Source: Pseudomonadales bacterium
GTDB taxonomy: Bacteria > Pseudomonadota > Gammaproteobacteria > Pseudomonadales > Azotimanducaceae
Reading direction: 5' to 3'
DNA length: 64,000 bases
NCBI GenBank assembly: GCA_028285415.1
Contig: JANQPF010000002.1
Location: 1-64,000, forward strand
Position numbers and translations under genes: made by a program. The stretch's first letter is position 1. Every line of letters begins with the position of its first letter. Below the pieces are notes generated by a model. That model searched no databases. It saw nothing but the letters and a program-made list of their open reading frames with translations, and was not told the DNA's origin. Positions 37,534 to 45,446 of this stretch are shown in pieces.

Positions 37534-38225
37534 GCGGCGAGCAGCTTGTCGTCGATGATCTGGAATTCGAGCTGAGGCGTAGCTCGCGGCGTAGGAGCAT
37601 TCAAGTAACGGTTGATCGTGGCGGGGAACTACTTCTGTTCGCGCCTGATGCATCGGCCATCTCTGATCTTGAGTCCTTCGTTCACGAAAAGCGTTATTGG
37701 ATATACACGAAGCTAACTGAGAAGGAAGCGCTTCAACGTGACTGTAGCGGGAAGGAATACGTTACTGGTGAGGGATTTCCCTACTTAGGACGCAGCTATC
37801 GACTCCTTCTTGTAGATCGTCAAGACGTGGCTGTGAAGCTAGAGAAAGGGCGGTTTCGGATGAGGCGCGGGGACGCTGACCGGCATGTGCTGATCGATTG
37901 GTACAAACAGCACGCCCACACATGGTTATCTAAGCAGGTCGAGCGGCTGCAATCACGGGTAGATGTTGAACCGAGTCGGATCGCCGTTCGTGACCTGGGC
38001 TACCGGTGGGGATCATGCGGGAAGGATGGCGCTCTCTACTTCCACTGGCGCTCGATCCTTCTCCCAAGCCATATTGTCCAGTACATAGTTGCACACGAGC
38101 TTGTGCACCTTCACTCGCCCCACCACACGCCGGAATTCTGGAACCGGTTGGAGCGTGCTATGCCCGACTTTGCACGTAGAAAGCAATGGCTCGCCGAGAA
38201 CGGGGCTAAACTCGTCTCAATCTGA
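37530..38225 (+). CDS. YgjP/SprT-like zinc metallopeptidase (DUF45), R-M operon member
   Basis: A 231-residue protein of the YgjP/DUF45 family. It has the family signature RWGSC at 159-163, FHWRSILLPSHIVQYIVAHELVHLHSPHH with zinc motif HExxH at His189-Glu190-His193 and another conserved His at 198, followed by PEFWNRLE. Such genes are often the last gene of type I R-M operons; the target is not known, though a role in processing a restriction subunit is possible. It is coupled to hsdR by an ATGA overlap and ends nine bases inside the 3' end of the convergent dead integrase gene. Confidence 0.88.
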   Translation: MSGEQLVVDDLEFELRRSSRRRSIQVTVDRGGELLLFAPDASAISDLESFVHEKRYWIYTKLTEKEALQRDCSGKEYVTGEGFPYLGRSYRLLLVDRQDVAVKLEKGRFRMRRGDADRHVLIDWYKQHAHTWLSKQVERLQSRVDVEPSRIAVRDLGYRWGSCGKDGALYFHWRSILLPSHIVQYIVAHELVHLHSPHHTPEFWNRLERAMPDFARRKQWLAENGAKLVSI

Positions 38226-39311
38226 TTCCCAGTTCCCTCGACCATGGATCAATACTGGACGGGCCTTCCGGGTGTAATGCGTTAGCGTCGTTTTGCTCGA
38301 TGTGTGACCGAGTCTTTCTTGGGCATGGAGAAGTGATTCTGCATCAGTCGCCACCTTGGCTCGCAGATCGTTCTCAGTGAACCGTTCGTTGCCAGTTGCG
38401 TCGAGATACTTTTTCATCGCGCGTGACCATATCGCCCGGAAGCCATCAGTCGTATAGGGTTTCCCTCGACGGGTCGTCACAATGAACTCAGTCGACCTGA
38501 CTGCGTTTGGGCCATGTACGCCGGCGAGCGCTTGAATTGCGTTTGCAAGTTCGCCTTGAGGATTGTCCGCATAGGCTGTTGCACGCCCACCCTTGGCAGG
38601 AGGCACAATCAGCTGCTTGCTATCCCACCATTCGCGACGAAGCGATAAAAGCTGGCCTTGGCGCAACCCCGTGAGCATCTTGAGATCCACGTAGGCGCGA
38701 ATGAAATCGTTGCCGCACTTCTCCAAGAACGCATTCAATTCCACGTCCTCCACGTATCGTGTACGAGGAGTGGGACCTTTGAGGCGCACCTTGCGAGCAG
38801 GATTATCGTCAATGACACCCCAGTGGACGCACTCCTAGAGGATGGCACTCAAAGTGGCAATCTCTCGTTTGGCGATGACGGGCGCAGGGGCTGTATGCAA
38901 TCGACCTTTGTCATCGGAAACATGTTTCCACCGTTGTGAAGCGTATCCGTAGATATGGGTGGGCCGGATGTCTTGCGGCCTCATGTGGCCAAACGGAACG
39001 CGTAGGCGAGATATCGCTCGTAGGTACTCGCGCTGGGTTTTCGGTGACTTCGATGGAAGAACTTGCTCGATGTATCTGTCCATCGCTTGTTCCATTGAAG
39101 CAATCCATGTCCGGTCCTGGGGTGGGTTGCGCAGCATCCAGGTGCGCCATGCTTCTTTCTCTGTCTGACCCAGTCTGAACCACGACTTATTGTCCCAAAG
39201 GTGTTTGGTGTCTGTGGGTGGACGGAAATAGAAAGCTCCGTGTTTGTAAGCCCATCGCGGGGGAAGGTGTTTTGGCTTCATGTCACCCCAAACGAAGATC
39301 ACTTTTGCCAC
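38217..39311 (-). pseudogene. Phage-type tyrosine integrase interrupted by an in-frame TAG
   Basis: One frame encodes a phage integrase of about 364 residues with a single amber codon at 38837-38835. Before it: an arm-binding-type N-terminus (MKPKHLPPRWAYKHGAFYF) and core-binding helices (TQREYLRAISRLRVPFG), ending LSAIL. After it: ECVHWGVIDDNPARKVRLKG, then the catalytic domain with Arg in KMLTGLRQGQLLSLRREWW, the ENDLRAK segment (where the usual His is Asn, as in several relatives that vary there) and LGHTSSKTTLTHYTRK with the nucleophile Tyr. A CAG to TAG change is the simplest origin. It is a relic of an earlier insertion event. Confidence 0.85.
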
Positions 39312-39364
39312 GCCAGTTCTGCCAGACGCCCGTATACAGTGGCCCAGCCAGGAGGTGCAGGTGG

Positions 39365-39425
39365 CGCGGGCTTAGGCAAAGGCAAGGGCTAAGGCTGAAG
39401 CTGAAGCAGAGGCTATGGCGACGGC
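39365..39425. repeat. Short purine-rich hexamer-like repeat tract
   Basis: An irregular series of six-base units of the form AGGCNA/AGGCTG (for example AGGCAA, AGGCTG, AAGCTG, AAGCAG). It lies in the gap between the dead integrase gene and the next degraded gene. I see no gene in it. It may be a slippage-generated tract. Confidence 0.35.
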
Positions 39426-39455
39426 TCAGAGTACAAATCGGAGTGGCTGGAACAA

Positions 39456-39919
39456 TCATGATTCAGCCACTCCGACGATAGAGTCGACAACGGAGTACCG
39501 ACACGGCTTAGGAAGTACCCTTTGTTTACTGTCGCGTGTTGTAGTTCTTGTTTCGACGTCGATGACGACATCTTTCCACCGGAGGAATGAGATGCGATCA
39601 AGCCTAAGTGGTGGTTCGCCAGTGACCGCAACGAATTCGCGAACCAAGTCGGATCGCGCCCTCGCAACGAAGCCGCCGCGCGGACCGACGTTACCTTTGA
39701 GCTCGCGTACCCTATACCAGCGTTCAAGGAGGGTGCCCTCGAGTCACCCTCGACAATCTCTAACTCTACGAGCACCTTCGGGCTGTTTCCGAAAAGCCTT
39801 TTTGTCTTGTAGCCGAGATATTTGCATCGGTAGATGCCATCGGGGATGAAAGCTGGAACATCGACGATGCTGCCCGTTGCGAAATTTACGACTTCTGCGG
39901 CGTCCTTGGCATCAATCAT
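39456..39919 (-). pseudogene. Frameshifted conserved hypothetical gene next to the dead integrase
   Basis: The 5' part reads in one frame from the ATG at 39919 (MIDAKDAAEVVNFATGS, then DGIYRCKYLGYKTKRLFG and VLVELEIVEGD). Around 39743 sensible sequence moves to another frame: LLERWYRVRELKGNVGPRGG, then LVREFVAVTGEPPLRLD and ISFLRWKDVVIDVETRT, to a stop at 39456. Joined by one base, the product would be about 154 residues. The second part is basic and could bind nucleic acid. I do not recognise the family; proximity to integrase relics suggests it belonged to a mobile element. The original frame continues to 39413 with implausible sequence. Confidence 0.65.
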
Positions 39920-40058
39920 TGGGACGCTCCAAGAGGTGAAAAGCTGGTTCTGTGGCTTCGGCTACTGTTTGTTTTTTCGAGCGAGAGTCCGACGTGATGT
40001 TGTCGATCAATACGCGCGCCCACCCATCAGGGGCCTGGTCGTTCTCCTGAACGATCAC
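39912..40058 (-). CDS. Possible small protein within the degraded module
   Basis: A 48-residue frame starting at a GTG (40058) inside the 3' end of an integrase remnant and ending with TGA that overlaps the start of the next degraded gene (ATGATTGA). It begins IVQENDQAPDGWARVL after the initiator and has normal residue composition, but there is no clear ribosome site and no recognised family. It could be a chance frame; the overlap on both sides is the main support. Confidence 0.25.
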   Translation of the reverse strand: MIVQENDQAPDGWARVLIDNITSDSRSKKQTVAEATEPAFHLLERPND

Positions 40059-40191
40059 ATACCTTCCCGGCAGCCTCTATCAGACGCGCTAACTCGGGTG
40101 CTGAATAGTGCGTAGTCATACGAGATGATTTTTGCCCAAGTAGGTCCTGGCGATCCTCAAAGCTAACCCCAGCCGCCTTCAAGCGACGGCC
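40027..40191 (-). pseudogene. 3' remnant of a second tyrosine integrase
   Basis: Only the last ~55 residues of an integrase remain: WATFGRRLKAAGVSFEDRQD, LLGQKSSRMTTHYS with the nucleophile Tyr, and ELARLIEAAGKVCDR near the end. This is the familiar C-terminus of one phage-integrase group, although LGQ replaces the usual LGH. The catalytic Arg, Lys and first His and everything upstream are gone; a stop lies shortly before. It therefore cannot be functional. Confidence 0.7.
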
Positions 40192-40223
40192 AAAGGTCGC
40201 CCACGAGAAAAGGAAATATCTTG

Positions 40224-40736
40224 CTACAAATCAAGTAAGCTGATTATTCTTTCGCAGTTGTGGGAAGACGGTTCGCAGCCATCAACAACTAGGTGCGCTT
40301 CTGCAGCCAGCTTATCATCAACGTTCAAGTCGACAACTCCGGTCCTAGCAGAATCAAAGTCTGTTCCTGCTTCCTCGTGCCTCTTGCGGAGTTCGGATTC
40401 ACGCGTTTCAACAAGAACGAGCTTGATGGGTCTGTTGGATTTTTTAGACAGTTCATCAAATACAGCTTTGTGTCGTAAACCGTCGATAATTACGTCCGAG
40501 TCGGACGTCACCCCCCAAAACTCGAAAGCGCTGTTCAGAAAATCGCTTGGGCTCTCTTCCACCAGCCTTTGTCCCAATTCCTGCAAGGATTCGAACGTAG
40601 CGGGCAGTTCTCGTTCCTCGGCGATTCTACGCACCAAATTCCCAAAGCTGACTCTAGGCCAATCCGTAATTTCAGACAGGTGTTTAGCTACATGTGATTT
40701 GCCAGACTTAGACACACCCGCTAGAAGGAGGATCAT
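40224..40736 (-). CDS. P-loop nucleotide kinase-like protein (operon gene 7)
   Basis: A 170-residue single-domain P-loop protein. Walker A is GVSKSGKS at residues 7-14. The layout, a P-loop followed by a helical region and then DVIIDGLRHKAVFDELSKKS and IKLVLVETRESELRKRHEE, is that of small kinases in the dephospho-CoA kinase / UPF0200 / adenylate-kinase-like group, which phosphorylate nucleotides or nucleoside-like molecules. It is the last gene of the seven-gene operon and its start overlaps the ASCH gene stop (ATGA), with a strong GGAGG ribosome site upstream. In the context of a radical SAM enzyme and a methyltransferase-like protein, a modified nucleoside monophosphate is a possible substrate, but this is inference. 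Confidence 0.75.
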   Translation of the reverse strand: MILLLAGVSKSGKSHVAKHLSEITDWPRVSFGNLVRRIAEERELPATFESLQELGQRLVEESPSDFLNSAFEFWGVTSDSDVIIDGLRHKAVFDELSKKSNRPIKLVLVETRESELRKRHEEAGTDFDSARTGVVDLNVDDKLAAEAHLVVDGCEPSSHNCERIISLLDL

Positions 40737-41245
40737 AAAGCAAACTCTTTTTGCCGCGCCTCTTCAAGTATCACCCAACCACGGCGATCTCTTTTTTCGC
40801 AAGGAATAGGGTCTACTGCGGTGGGTAAGCCAACTCGCATCAGGGTTGCATATTCAGCGCGCGCCCTGGATTCCCAGAACTCTGGGTCCGTGGCACAAAG
40901 CATTTCGGCGAATCTGTTTTTGATATCAAGCCACGTATCAGGTTCAAGGTGATAAAACCAAACTCGCTCAACTAAGCAGACGCCGACGATTGGTCCGGAA
41001 GCCTGCTTAAGTGCAAGGATGTCGCCTTTTTCGACCCGTCCATAAGGAGCACATCGAACTACTGAGAATCTAGACTCAACTGTTTTCTTCCCCTCGAGAA
41101 TGTAGTCCAAGTATGGAGGGTTGAAGACAGCAAGGTGAATTTGGTTGGCAGTTTCTAGAGCTTTGCTCCACTTGCCGATACCGGAAAGAGAAGATAGAAG
41201 ATGGTTGGTTGTGGCTGTTTGCCAATCCGTGGGTTGTTCAGCCAA
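40733..41245 (-). CDS. ASCH-domain protein (operon gene 6)
   Basis: A 170-residue protein with an ASCH/PUA-like domain: IHLAVFNPPYLDYILEGKKT followed by VESRFS, then KGDILALKQASGPIVGVCLV. The Lys of GKKTVESRFS and the Tyr/Asp in PPYLD match the residues lining the base-binding cleft in ASCH proteins. ASCH proteins bind RNA or modified bases; the E. coli YqfB protein hydrolyses N4-acetylcytidine. This one may read or process a modified base. The TTG start at 41245 has GGAGG five bases upstream and overlaps the end of the preceding methyltransferase-like gene by eight bases. Confidence 0.78.
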   Translation of the reverse strand: MAEQPTDWQTATTNHLLSSLSGIGKWSKALETANQIHLAVFNPPYLDYILEGKKTVESRFSVVRCAPYGRVEKGDILALKQASGPIVGVCLVERVWFYHLEPDTWLDIKNRFAEMLCATDPEFWESRARAEYATLMRVGLPTAVDPIPCEKRDRRGWVILEEARQKEFAL

Positions 41246-42452
41246 TGTGACCTCCGTATTCGAGGATTTCCAGTTGGACTAATTCCTCAATTTGTTTCAA
41301 AGCACGCGACTCGGTACTGTCTCTTGAAGCGTTAACTTCTGCGACATTTTTGGGCCACTCGATAGACTGGCAGAGATCATACAACCTTTGAGAGTTGGAA
41401 CAATGAAATATGCGATTTCCGCTTGTCCACACTGTCGCATTCTCACGTCGGGGGTCGCGAGCGCTTACTGTAGGTAGGACATCTCCATGGACCAGTGAGT
41501 GCAATTCAGGTAAACCGCTGGAGGCCGTCATATCAAAGCGAATTCGAACTACGTCTAGTGTCAGTTCGTGCCATGTTGAGACTTCCTTCTCCTGCTCAGG
41601 CCTTGAGCTCCCAGCCGCGTTTTGAACTGGTCTATATTCCCATAGATCAGCATGTCTCCATTCATCGATTGCAGTGCTAATACCGGCCGCCCGGAATGCG
41701 TTTCTTTCAAATGGTGGGGTGGAATAGTTTAGTGCTGCGGTCTCTTCCCCCACGAACACCAAACCACACGACTTTGCGTAGTCCATTATCTTTCTTCGAT
41801 CAGCATCGGCAGATGGGCGGGTGCCAATTGGAAGGACAGAGATGGCCAATGTTCCTCCGTCGTTTAACAACTGGGAGCCGTACCAGATAAAGTGTTTGTA
41901 GGTGTCTATGTACCAGGGTGGGTCTAGCACAACATAGTCAGCTTGATTGAGAACCTCTTTCGGAACACCGTCGCTTGCTAAATCAAGTTCATGGAACGCC
42001 ACGCCGTCAATCAACTGTCCCCATAGCGTATTTTGATCGAAAAGGTGAAGCTGCAATGTTGAACGCCTTTCAGAAAGTGCTTTTGCCAGCGTGGGTGCAC
42101 CGAGCAGAGCGACAACTCCTTTTGCTGTTACCTTGCGTTCGAGCTGCTCAATGATTGCCATAAGCCCCTTAGGGCTATAGCGCCAATCATAATCGAGTGG
42201 ATGTGGAACTGGGTGCGGATGTGAACGAACTGCATAGTCGCGCTTTGTATTTGAATCTTCTAAAAGAGCTTTTGCCTGATTCGCATATCTCCCACTGGAC
42301 TTTGAATGAGTATGAAGCTCTTTGAGAACAAGCAAGGGATCGATTCCTGGAAGAGACCGCAGCAGGCTAAGGAAAGACACACTTGCACTACCATTCAGCT
42401 CGGAGATTACGCTTTTCGTGACGAGCTCTTGGTGCGTGGAATGACTTGTCAC
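41238..42452 (-). CDS. DPPW-motif methyltransferase-like protein (operon gene 5)
   Basis: A 404-residue protein. The N-terminal ~110 residues are helical and may hold a winged helix (SVISELNGSASVSFLSLLRS). A Rossmann-like core follows with VVALLGAPTLAKAL at residues 113-126 in the place of SAM motif I, an Asp/Gln (FDQN) at the end of strand 2, and ADYVVLDPPWYIDTYKHFIW with DPPW at 177-180, the catalytic motif of amino-methyltransferases acting on adenine, cytosine or glutamine. The glycine-poor motif I is unusual. The last ~100 residues are unrecognised. The GTG start overlaps the radical SAM gene stop (GTGA). DNA, RNA or a small nucleotide could be the target. Confidence 0.72.
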   Translation of the reverse strand: MTSHSTHQELVTKSVISELNGSASVSFLSLLRSLPGIDPLLVLKELHTHSKSSGRYANQAKALLEDSNTKRDYAVRSHPHPVPHPLDYDWRYSPKGLMAIIEQLERKVTAKGVVALLGAPTLAKALSERRSTLQLHLFDQNTLWGQLIDGVAFHELDLASDGVPKEVLNQADYVVLDPPWYIDTYKHFIWYGSQLLNDGGTLAISVLPIGTRPSADADRRKIMDYAKSCGLVFVGEETAALNYSTPPFERNAFRAAGISTAIDEWRHADLWEYRPVQNAAGSSRPEQEKEVSTWHELTLDVVRIRFDMTASSGLPELHSLVHGDVLPTVSARDPRRENATVWTSGNRIFHCSNSQRLYDLCQSIEWPKNVAEVNASRDSTESRALKQIEELVQLEILEYGGHIG

Positions 42453-43444
42453 AGCTTCAAGGAAACCTCAACGACTCGCTGAGATAGCTCTTCCGTGCTG
42501 TATCGAGAAAGGAGCGCTTCCCTCCAGTACTGTATTGCCTCCTCTTGTAGTTTCATTGACTTTTCCCGTTCTGGATTTAGTCGACCTTGAACAGGTTTGA
42601 ATGCAGCTATTTGTAGAGGAACAGTTCTAAGCGGGAGGTTTGGGTGTAGTTCTTGTAAACGATCAACGAAGTCTCTCACCCGCTGTCGAAGTATCTTTTC
42701 AGAGGGTGTTGTAAAGGTCACGTAGGCGTATAGGTCGATCCCTAATTCCAATAATCGTTTGAAAACATCGAATTGGACGTCGAATCCAGATGCCTCAGCT
42801 GCCGTATTAAATTCGAATGACTCGTGATCTATCCCTTTAAAGCAGGCCGCTCGCCCATAGTTCGCATAGGATGCAACCTTCCTAATCTGTTCTGGCGTCA
42901 AATAGCGCCAGAAGTAGTCGTTACTTAGGTTGTCGTCTGACCAAAGGTAGGTAGTGCCGGAGTAACCAGCATTTTCCAGGGAGCTCATCATCCAAGGAAT
43001 CCACTCCGGGGTGAGGTCAGGTTGACCTCCACTCAAGTCAATTATCTTCGCTCTGGGCTCTGTCTTTGAGTAAAGAGATACGAGTTCGTCGGTCGTAACC
43101 CATTCGCTGTAGCGCTGATCACCTGAGAGCAGTTTGAAGTCGACGTAGCAGTACCAACATCTCCAGTTGCAAACAGCATTCTGAAATACCTGTGCGACGA
43201 TTTGATCGTCGGAACCTAACCCTAAAGCTTTTGAGGCAGGGTCAATGGGGAGAGGATTTTCCCATAGTGTTTTTGGCTTTCGCTTAAAGTGCCGTAGCCT
43301 ACCCAGACCGTTGCAATTGGGTGGTTCAGTTAAGTCTGTCTCCTGATCAGACCCCCTTAGATTTGTGACTAGCACGAGTTGTTCTTCGCGCTTGATACCG
43401 CGATCACGCAGTTTTGGGGACCATGAGTCAGTAGCTATCAACAT
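42449..43444 (-). CDS. Radical SAM enzyme (operon gene 4)
   Basis: A 331-residue radical S-adenosylmethionine enzyme. The 4Fe-4S cluster motif CxxxCxxC is at Cys92, Cys96 and Cys99 (VCNWRCWYCYVD), followed by LSGGQPDLTPEW (SGGQP at 138-142), the SAM amine-binding GGE-like motif. The TIM-barrel-like rest includes YAYVTFTTPSEKILRQRVRD. The first ~85 residues precede the cluster and contain the piece EPPNCNGLGRLRHFKRKP. The reaction is unknown. Neighbours (a P-loop kinase, DPPW protein and ASCH protein) point to nucleotide chemistry, as in prokaryotic viperins which often sit beside nucleotide kinases, but the sequence does not show the viperin pattern. One base separates its ATG from the upstream stop. 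Confidence 0.85.
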   Translation of the reverse strand: MLIATDSWSPKLRDRGIKREEQLVLVTNLRGSDQETDLTEPPNCNGLGRLRHFKRKPKTLWENPLPIDPASKALGLGSDDQIVAQVFQNAVCNWRCWYCYVDFKLLSGDQRYSEWVTTDELVSLYSKTEPRAKIIDLSGGQPDLTPEWIPWMMSSLENAGYSGTTYLWSDDNLSNDYFWRYLTPEQIRKVASYANYGRAACFKGIDHESFEFNTAAEASGFDVQFDVFKRLLELGIDLYAYVTFTTPSEKILRQRVRDFVDRLQELHPNLPLRTVPLQIAAFKPVQGRLNPEREKSMKLQEEAIQYWREALLSRYSTEELSQRVVEVSLKL

Positions 43445-43445
43445 C

Positions 43446-44015
43446 TCAAAGTTTCGGGATTAGACCTCGGTCTTCGAGGTAACCCATGCATAAGTTGGTA
43501 AGGAAGTCGATTTGATCATCCGTGTACTTCGTGTTTCTTTCGAATCCCCACCAATAGTAGGCGCACTTAGTACAGCACGCAGCCGTCGCATGCTGCGCGT
43601 AAGCAAATGGTTGGCCAGCTAACTTCTCGTCTGTGATCGGAACTCGATACCCATCTTTAAACGGCTGAGCTGGCCCAACACAAACTTGGAGTTCGCGTCT
43701 GAGTTTTTTTTCTACCTCTTCTCGAGACATCTTTGAAAGCTTGTCCTTTGATTTCGCGTCGATATCTTTGTTCCAGAAGTAGTTCCTGATCCACTCCTTT
43801 CTTAGCTCTTCCTTAAGCGCTGTAATGTTAGAAGTGTCCCTTCGCCTAACTCGACCCCAATCGACCGGGCTCTCGCCACAATACTTGCAATCTCCAGTTG
43901 GGTTTTTCCAAGCCTTGCCGCTTGCCTTTGGTCTGAAGCAATGTTCGTCGTTTTCACAGTCTGCGTTCTGACAGGTTAACTTCGGGGTTCCATCGTCATT
44001 TAGTTCTCTCAACAT
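43446..44015 (-). CDS. Cys-rich, probably zinc-binding protein (operon gene 3)
   Basis: A 189-residue protein I do not recognise. The N-terminal part carries Cys15, Cys20, Cys26, Cys43 and Cys46 (LTCQNADC, HCFRP, DCKYC), a likely zinc finger. The middle is a charged helical segment (residues 60-108). The C-terminal part has HATAACCTKCAYYWWG with Cys147, Cys148 and Cys151 and an aromatic cluster, suggesting a second metal site, possibly iron-sulfur. It lies nine bases after the regulator gene and one base before the radical SAM gene, so it is probably a dedicated partner, perhaps an electron carrier or substrate-binding subunit. Confidence 0.68.
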   Translation of the reverse strand: MLRELNDDGTPKLTCQNADCENDEHCFRPKASGKAWKNPTGDCKYCGESPVDWGRVRRRDTSNITALKEELRKEWIRNYFWNKDIDAKSKDKLSKMSREEVEKKLRRELQVCVGPAQPFKDGYRVPITDEKLAGQPFAYAQHATAACCTKCAYYWWGFERNTKYTDDQIDFLTNLCMGYLEDRGLIPKL

Positions 44016-44024
44016 AATTATTAC

Positions 44025-45446
44025 CTACTCAGCAAGGGCTGCTGATATGAGTTCTAGATCGTGTTCTGCCATAGAGCCAGGGTTGAAGTTGTCGAGGAAC
44101 ACGTCCCGGACGATCGACCATGGTTGCTCTCTGTTTTCTTGGAGATTTGCAGCAGCTCCCCACCAGTTTCCTCCGTCTAGCGAAACACGATGTGCTAGAT
44201 AGTTTGCTGCGGCGCTCAAATCTACTCCTACCTCCTTTGCGACGGTTGGAAGCGCTGACTTTAATCTCGGCAGATGACCTTCAGTTGCTTCGAAAACTGC
44301 CTCCCATAGTTCCTCGTTTTTACCGGCAAGAATTACCTCGCCAGCAAAATCGCTTGCTTCCTTTTCATCTACATCGTTAATCCTCTCTGGATCATTGGGC
44401 GCGAGTTCCAAGATTTCACTTGTGTCTCGGCTGGGATGTTGGGTTGCATGGAAATAGTCATGCAGCAAATCAAAGAGCCATCGCGCGTTAGATTGCGAGT
44501 TCGTTTTGAGAACTATTGTGTGGCGGTAGGATTCCCGCCAGTAAGCTCCTTCAAAGGCAGCACTGTCGTTTAGGGGAAGAATCCCAATTCCGAGCGACCA
44601 TATGTAACTTGCTACGGAGCGTAGAGAAACTTCATCGTATTCGAGCGCCACATTGTCGTAAAACTCCTCAGCAGTTCTTGGTAGCTGATCGCTGGCAACA
44701 GGTTGCAGGGCATCCGACAGAAGCATAGCCAGGTAGTGAGCGTAGACCGTATAAGCATTTAGTCTTCGTTCGTTTCTGTTTTTTGCGACCTTGAAGCGTG
44801 CCGCGTAGATCGGTGCGTTACTGACAAGAAGAGGAAACTCATCACTCAGAAGAGCCTCTGCCTCCCATCCGAATACTCGATTCAAATTGTCCATAGCTGT
44901 GCTCAGCCAATGACTAGGATTCTCCGACCTGTAAGACATCAACCTCGCCTCGACAAACTGCTTAGGCAATCCCACGCGTTCACAGGTGTTGAGTAACTTG
45001 TTTAAGTTGTTTTCTGAATCCCCGAGGTACGTCCGATGCTTGATGTGCAGACCAATGGCATCCGCAACGTCGATTAATCGACTCAAGCTTGCCGTTTGAT
45101 AGTCTGATTCCTCATACCGCTGAATCTGCTGAGGCTTCAGGTCGAGCTTTGTAGCTAGGTCCTGTTGTGTGAGACCCGCCGCTATTCTGGCTTTGATTAG
45201 GGTGCGAGAGAGGGTGCCTAGAGAGTCTGCTTCGACGATTCTCACGCGACCAGTCTTGAGCTCTTCGTACTCCTGAATTTGGGACTCCAGCTCTTCGATC
45301 TGAGAGCGGATAGCGTTTTGCGTGGCATTCACAATAATCGGATCGATCGCATTGTCCTCGGATTGCACTTCAGGACTCGACAGCGCCTCACGAAACTTCC
45401 TAGCGTTTGCTTTGGTGATCTTGTACTGCCTTTCATTTTTAATCAT
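44025..45446 (-). CDS. XRE regulator fused to an ImmA/IrrE-like peptidase domain (operon gene 2)
   Basis: A 473-residue fusion. Residues 1-65 form a helical segment like the N-terminus of HigA-type antitoxins (NERQYKITKANARKF). Residues about 78-135 are an XRE helix-turn-helix (ARIAAGLTQQDLATKLDLKP). The C-terminal part follows the ImmA/IrrE pattern: GIGILPLNDSAAFEGAYW, then LFDLLHDYFHAT with His329 and His333, and EKEASDFAGEVIL supplying the third ligand. The HExxH Glu is Asp330, so peptidase activity is uncertain. Such proteins sense a signal and relieve repression. The ATGA overlap with the upstream nucleotidyltransferase gene and the palindrome at 45885-45904 suggest autoregulation of the operon. 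Confidence 0.8.
   Translation of the reverse strand: MIKNERQYKITKANARKFREALSSPEVQSEDNAIDPIIVNATQNAIRSQIEELESQIQEYEELKTGRVRIVEADSLGTLSRTLIKARIAAGLTQQDLATKLDLKPQQIQRYEESDYQTASLSRLIDVADAIGLHIKHRTYLGDSENNLNKLLNTCERVGLPKQFVEARLMSYRSENPSHWLSTAMDNLNRVFGWEAEALLSDEFPLLVSNAPIYAARFKVAKNRNERRLNAYTVYAHYLAMLLSDALQPVASDQLPRTAEEFYDNVALEYDEVSLRSVASYIWSLGIGILPLNDSAAFEGAYWRESYRHTIVLKTNSQSNARWLFDLLHDYFHATQHPSRDTSEILELAPNDPERINDVDEKEASDFAGEVILAGKNEELWEAVFEATEGHLPRLKSALPTVAKEVGVDLSAAANYLAHRVSLDGGNWWGAAANLQENREQPWSIVRDVFLDNFNPGSMAEHDLELISAALAE

Noticed and set aside
38835-38837. TAG in the integrase gene read as pyrrolysine or suppressed amber
   Set aside because: No pyrrolysine context, the position is not catalytic, and neighbouring genes are also damaged, so a nonsense mutation is simpler.
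39365-39425. Hexamer-like purine-rich tract as coding repeat or CRISPR remnant
   Set aside because: Units are irregular, there are no spacers, and stops occur in the plus frames; no CRISPR array or cas gene was seen anywhere in the window.
42449-43444. Radical SAM gene as a prokaryotic viperin
   Set aside because: The cluster motif context and the sequence after it do not match the viperin pattern as I know it; only the presence of a nearby kinase is similar.
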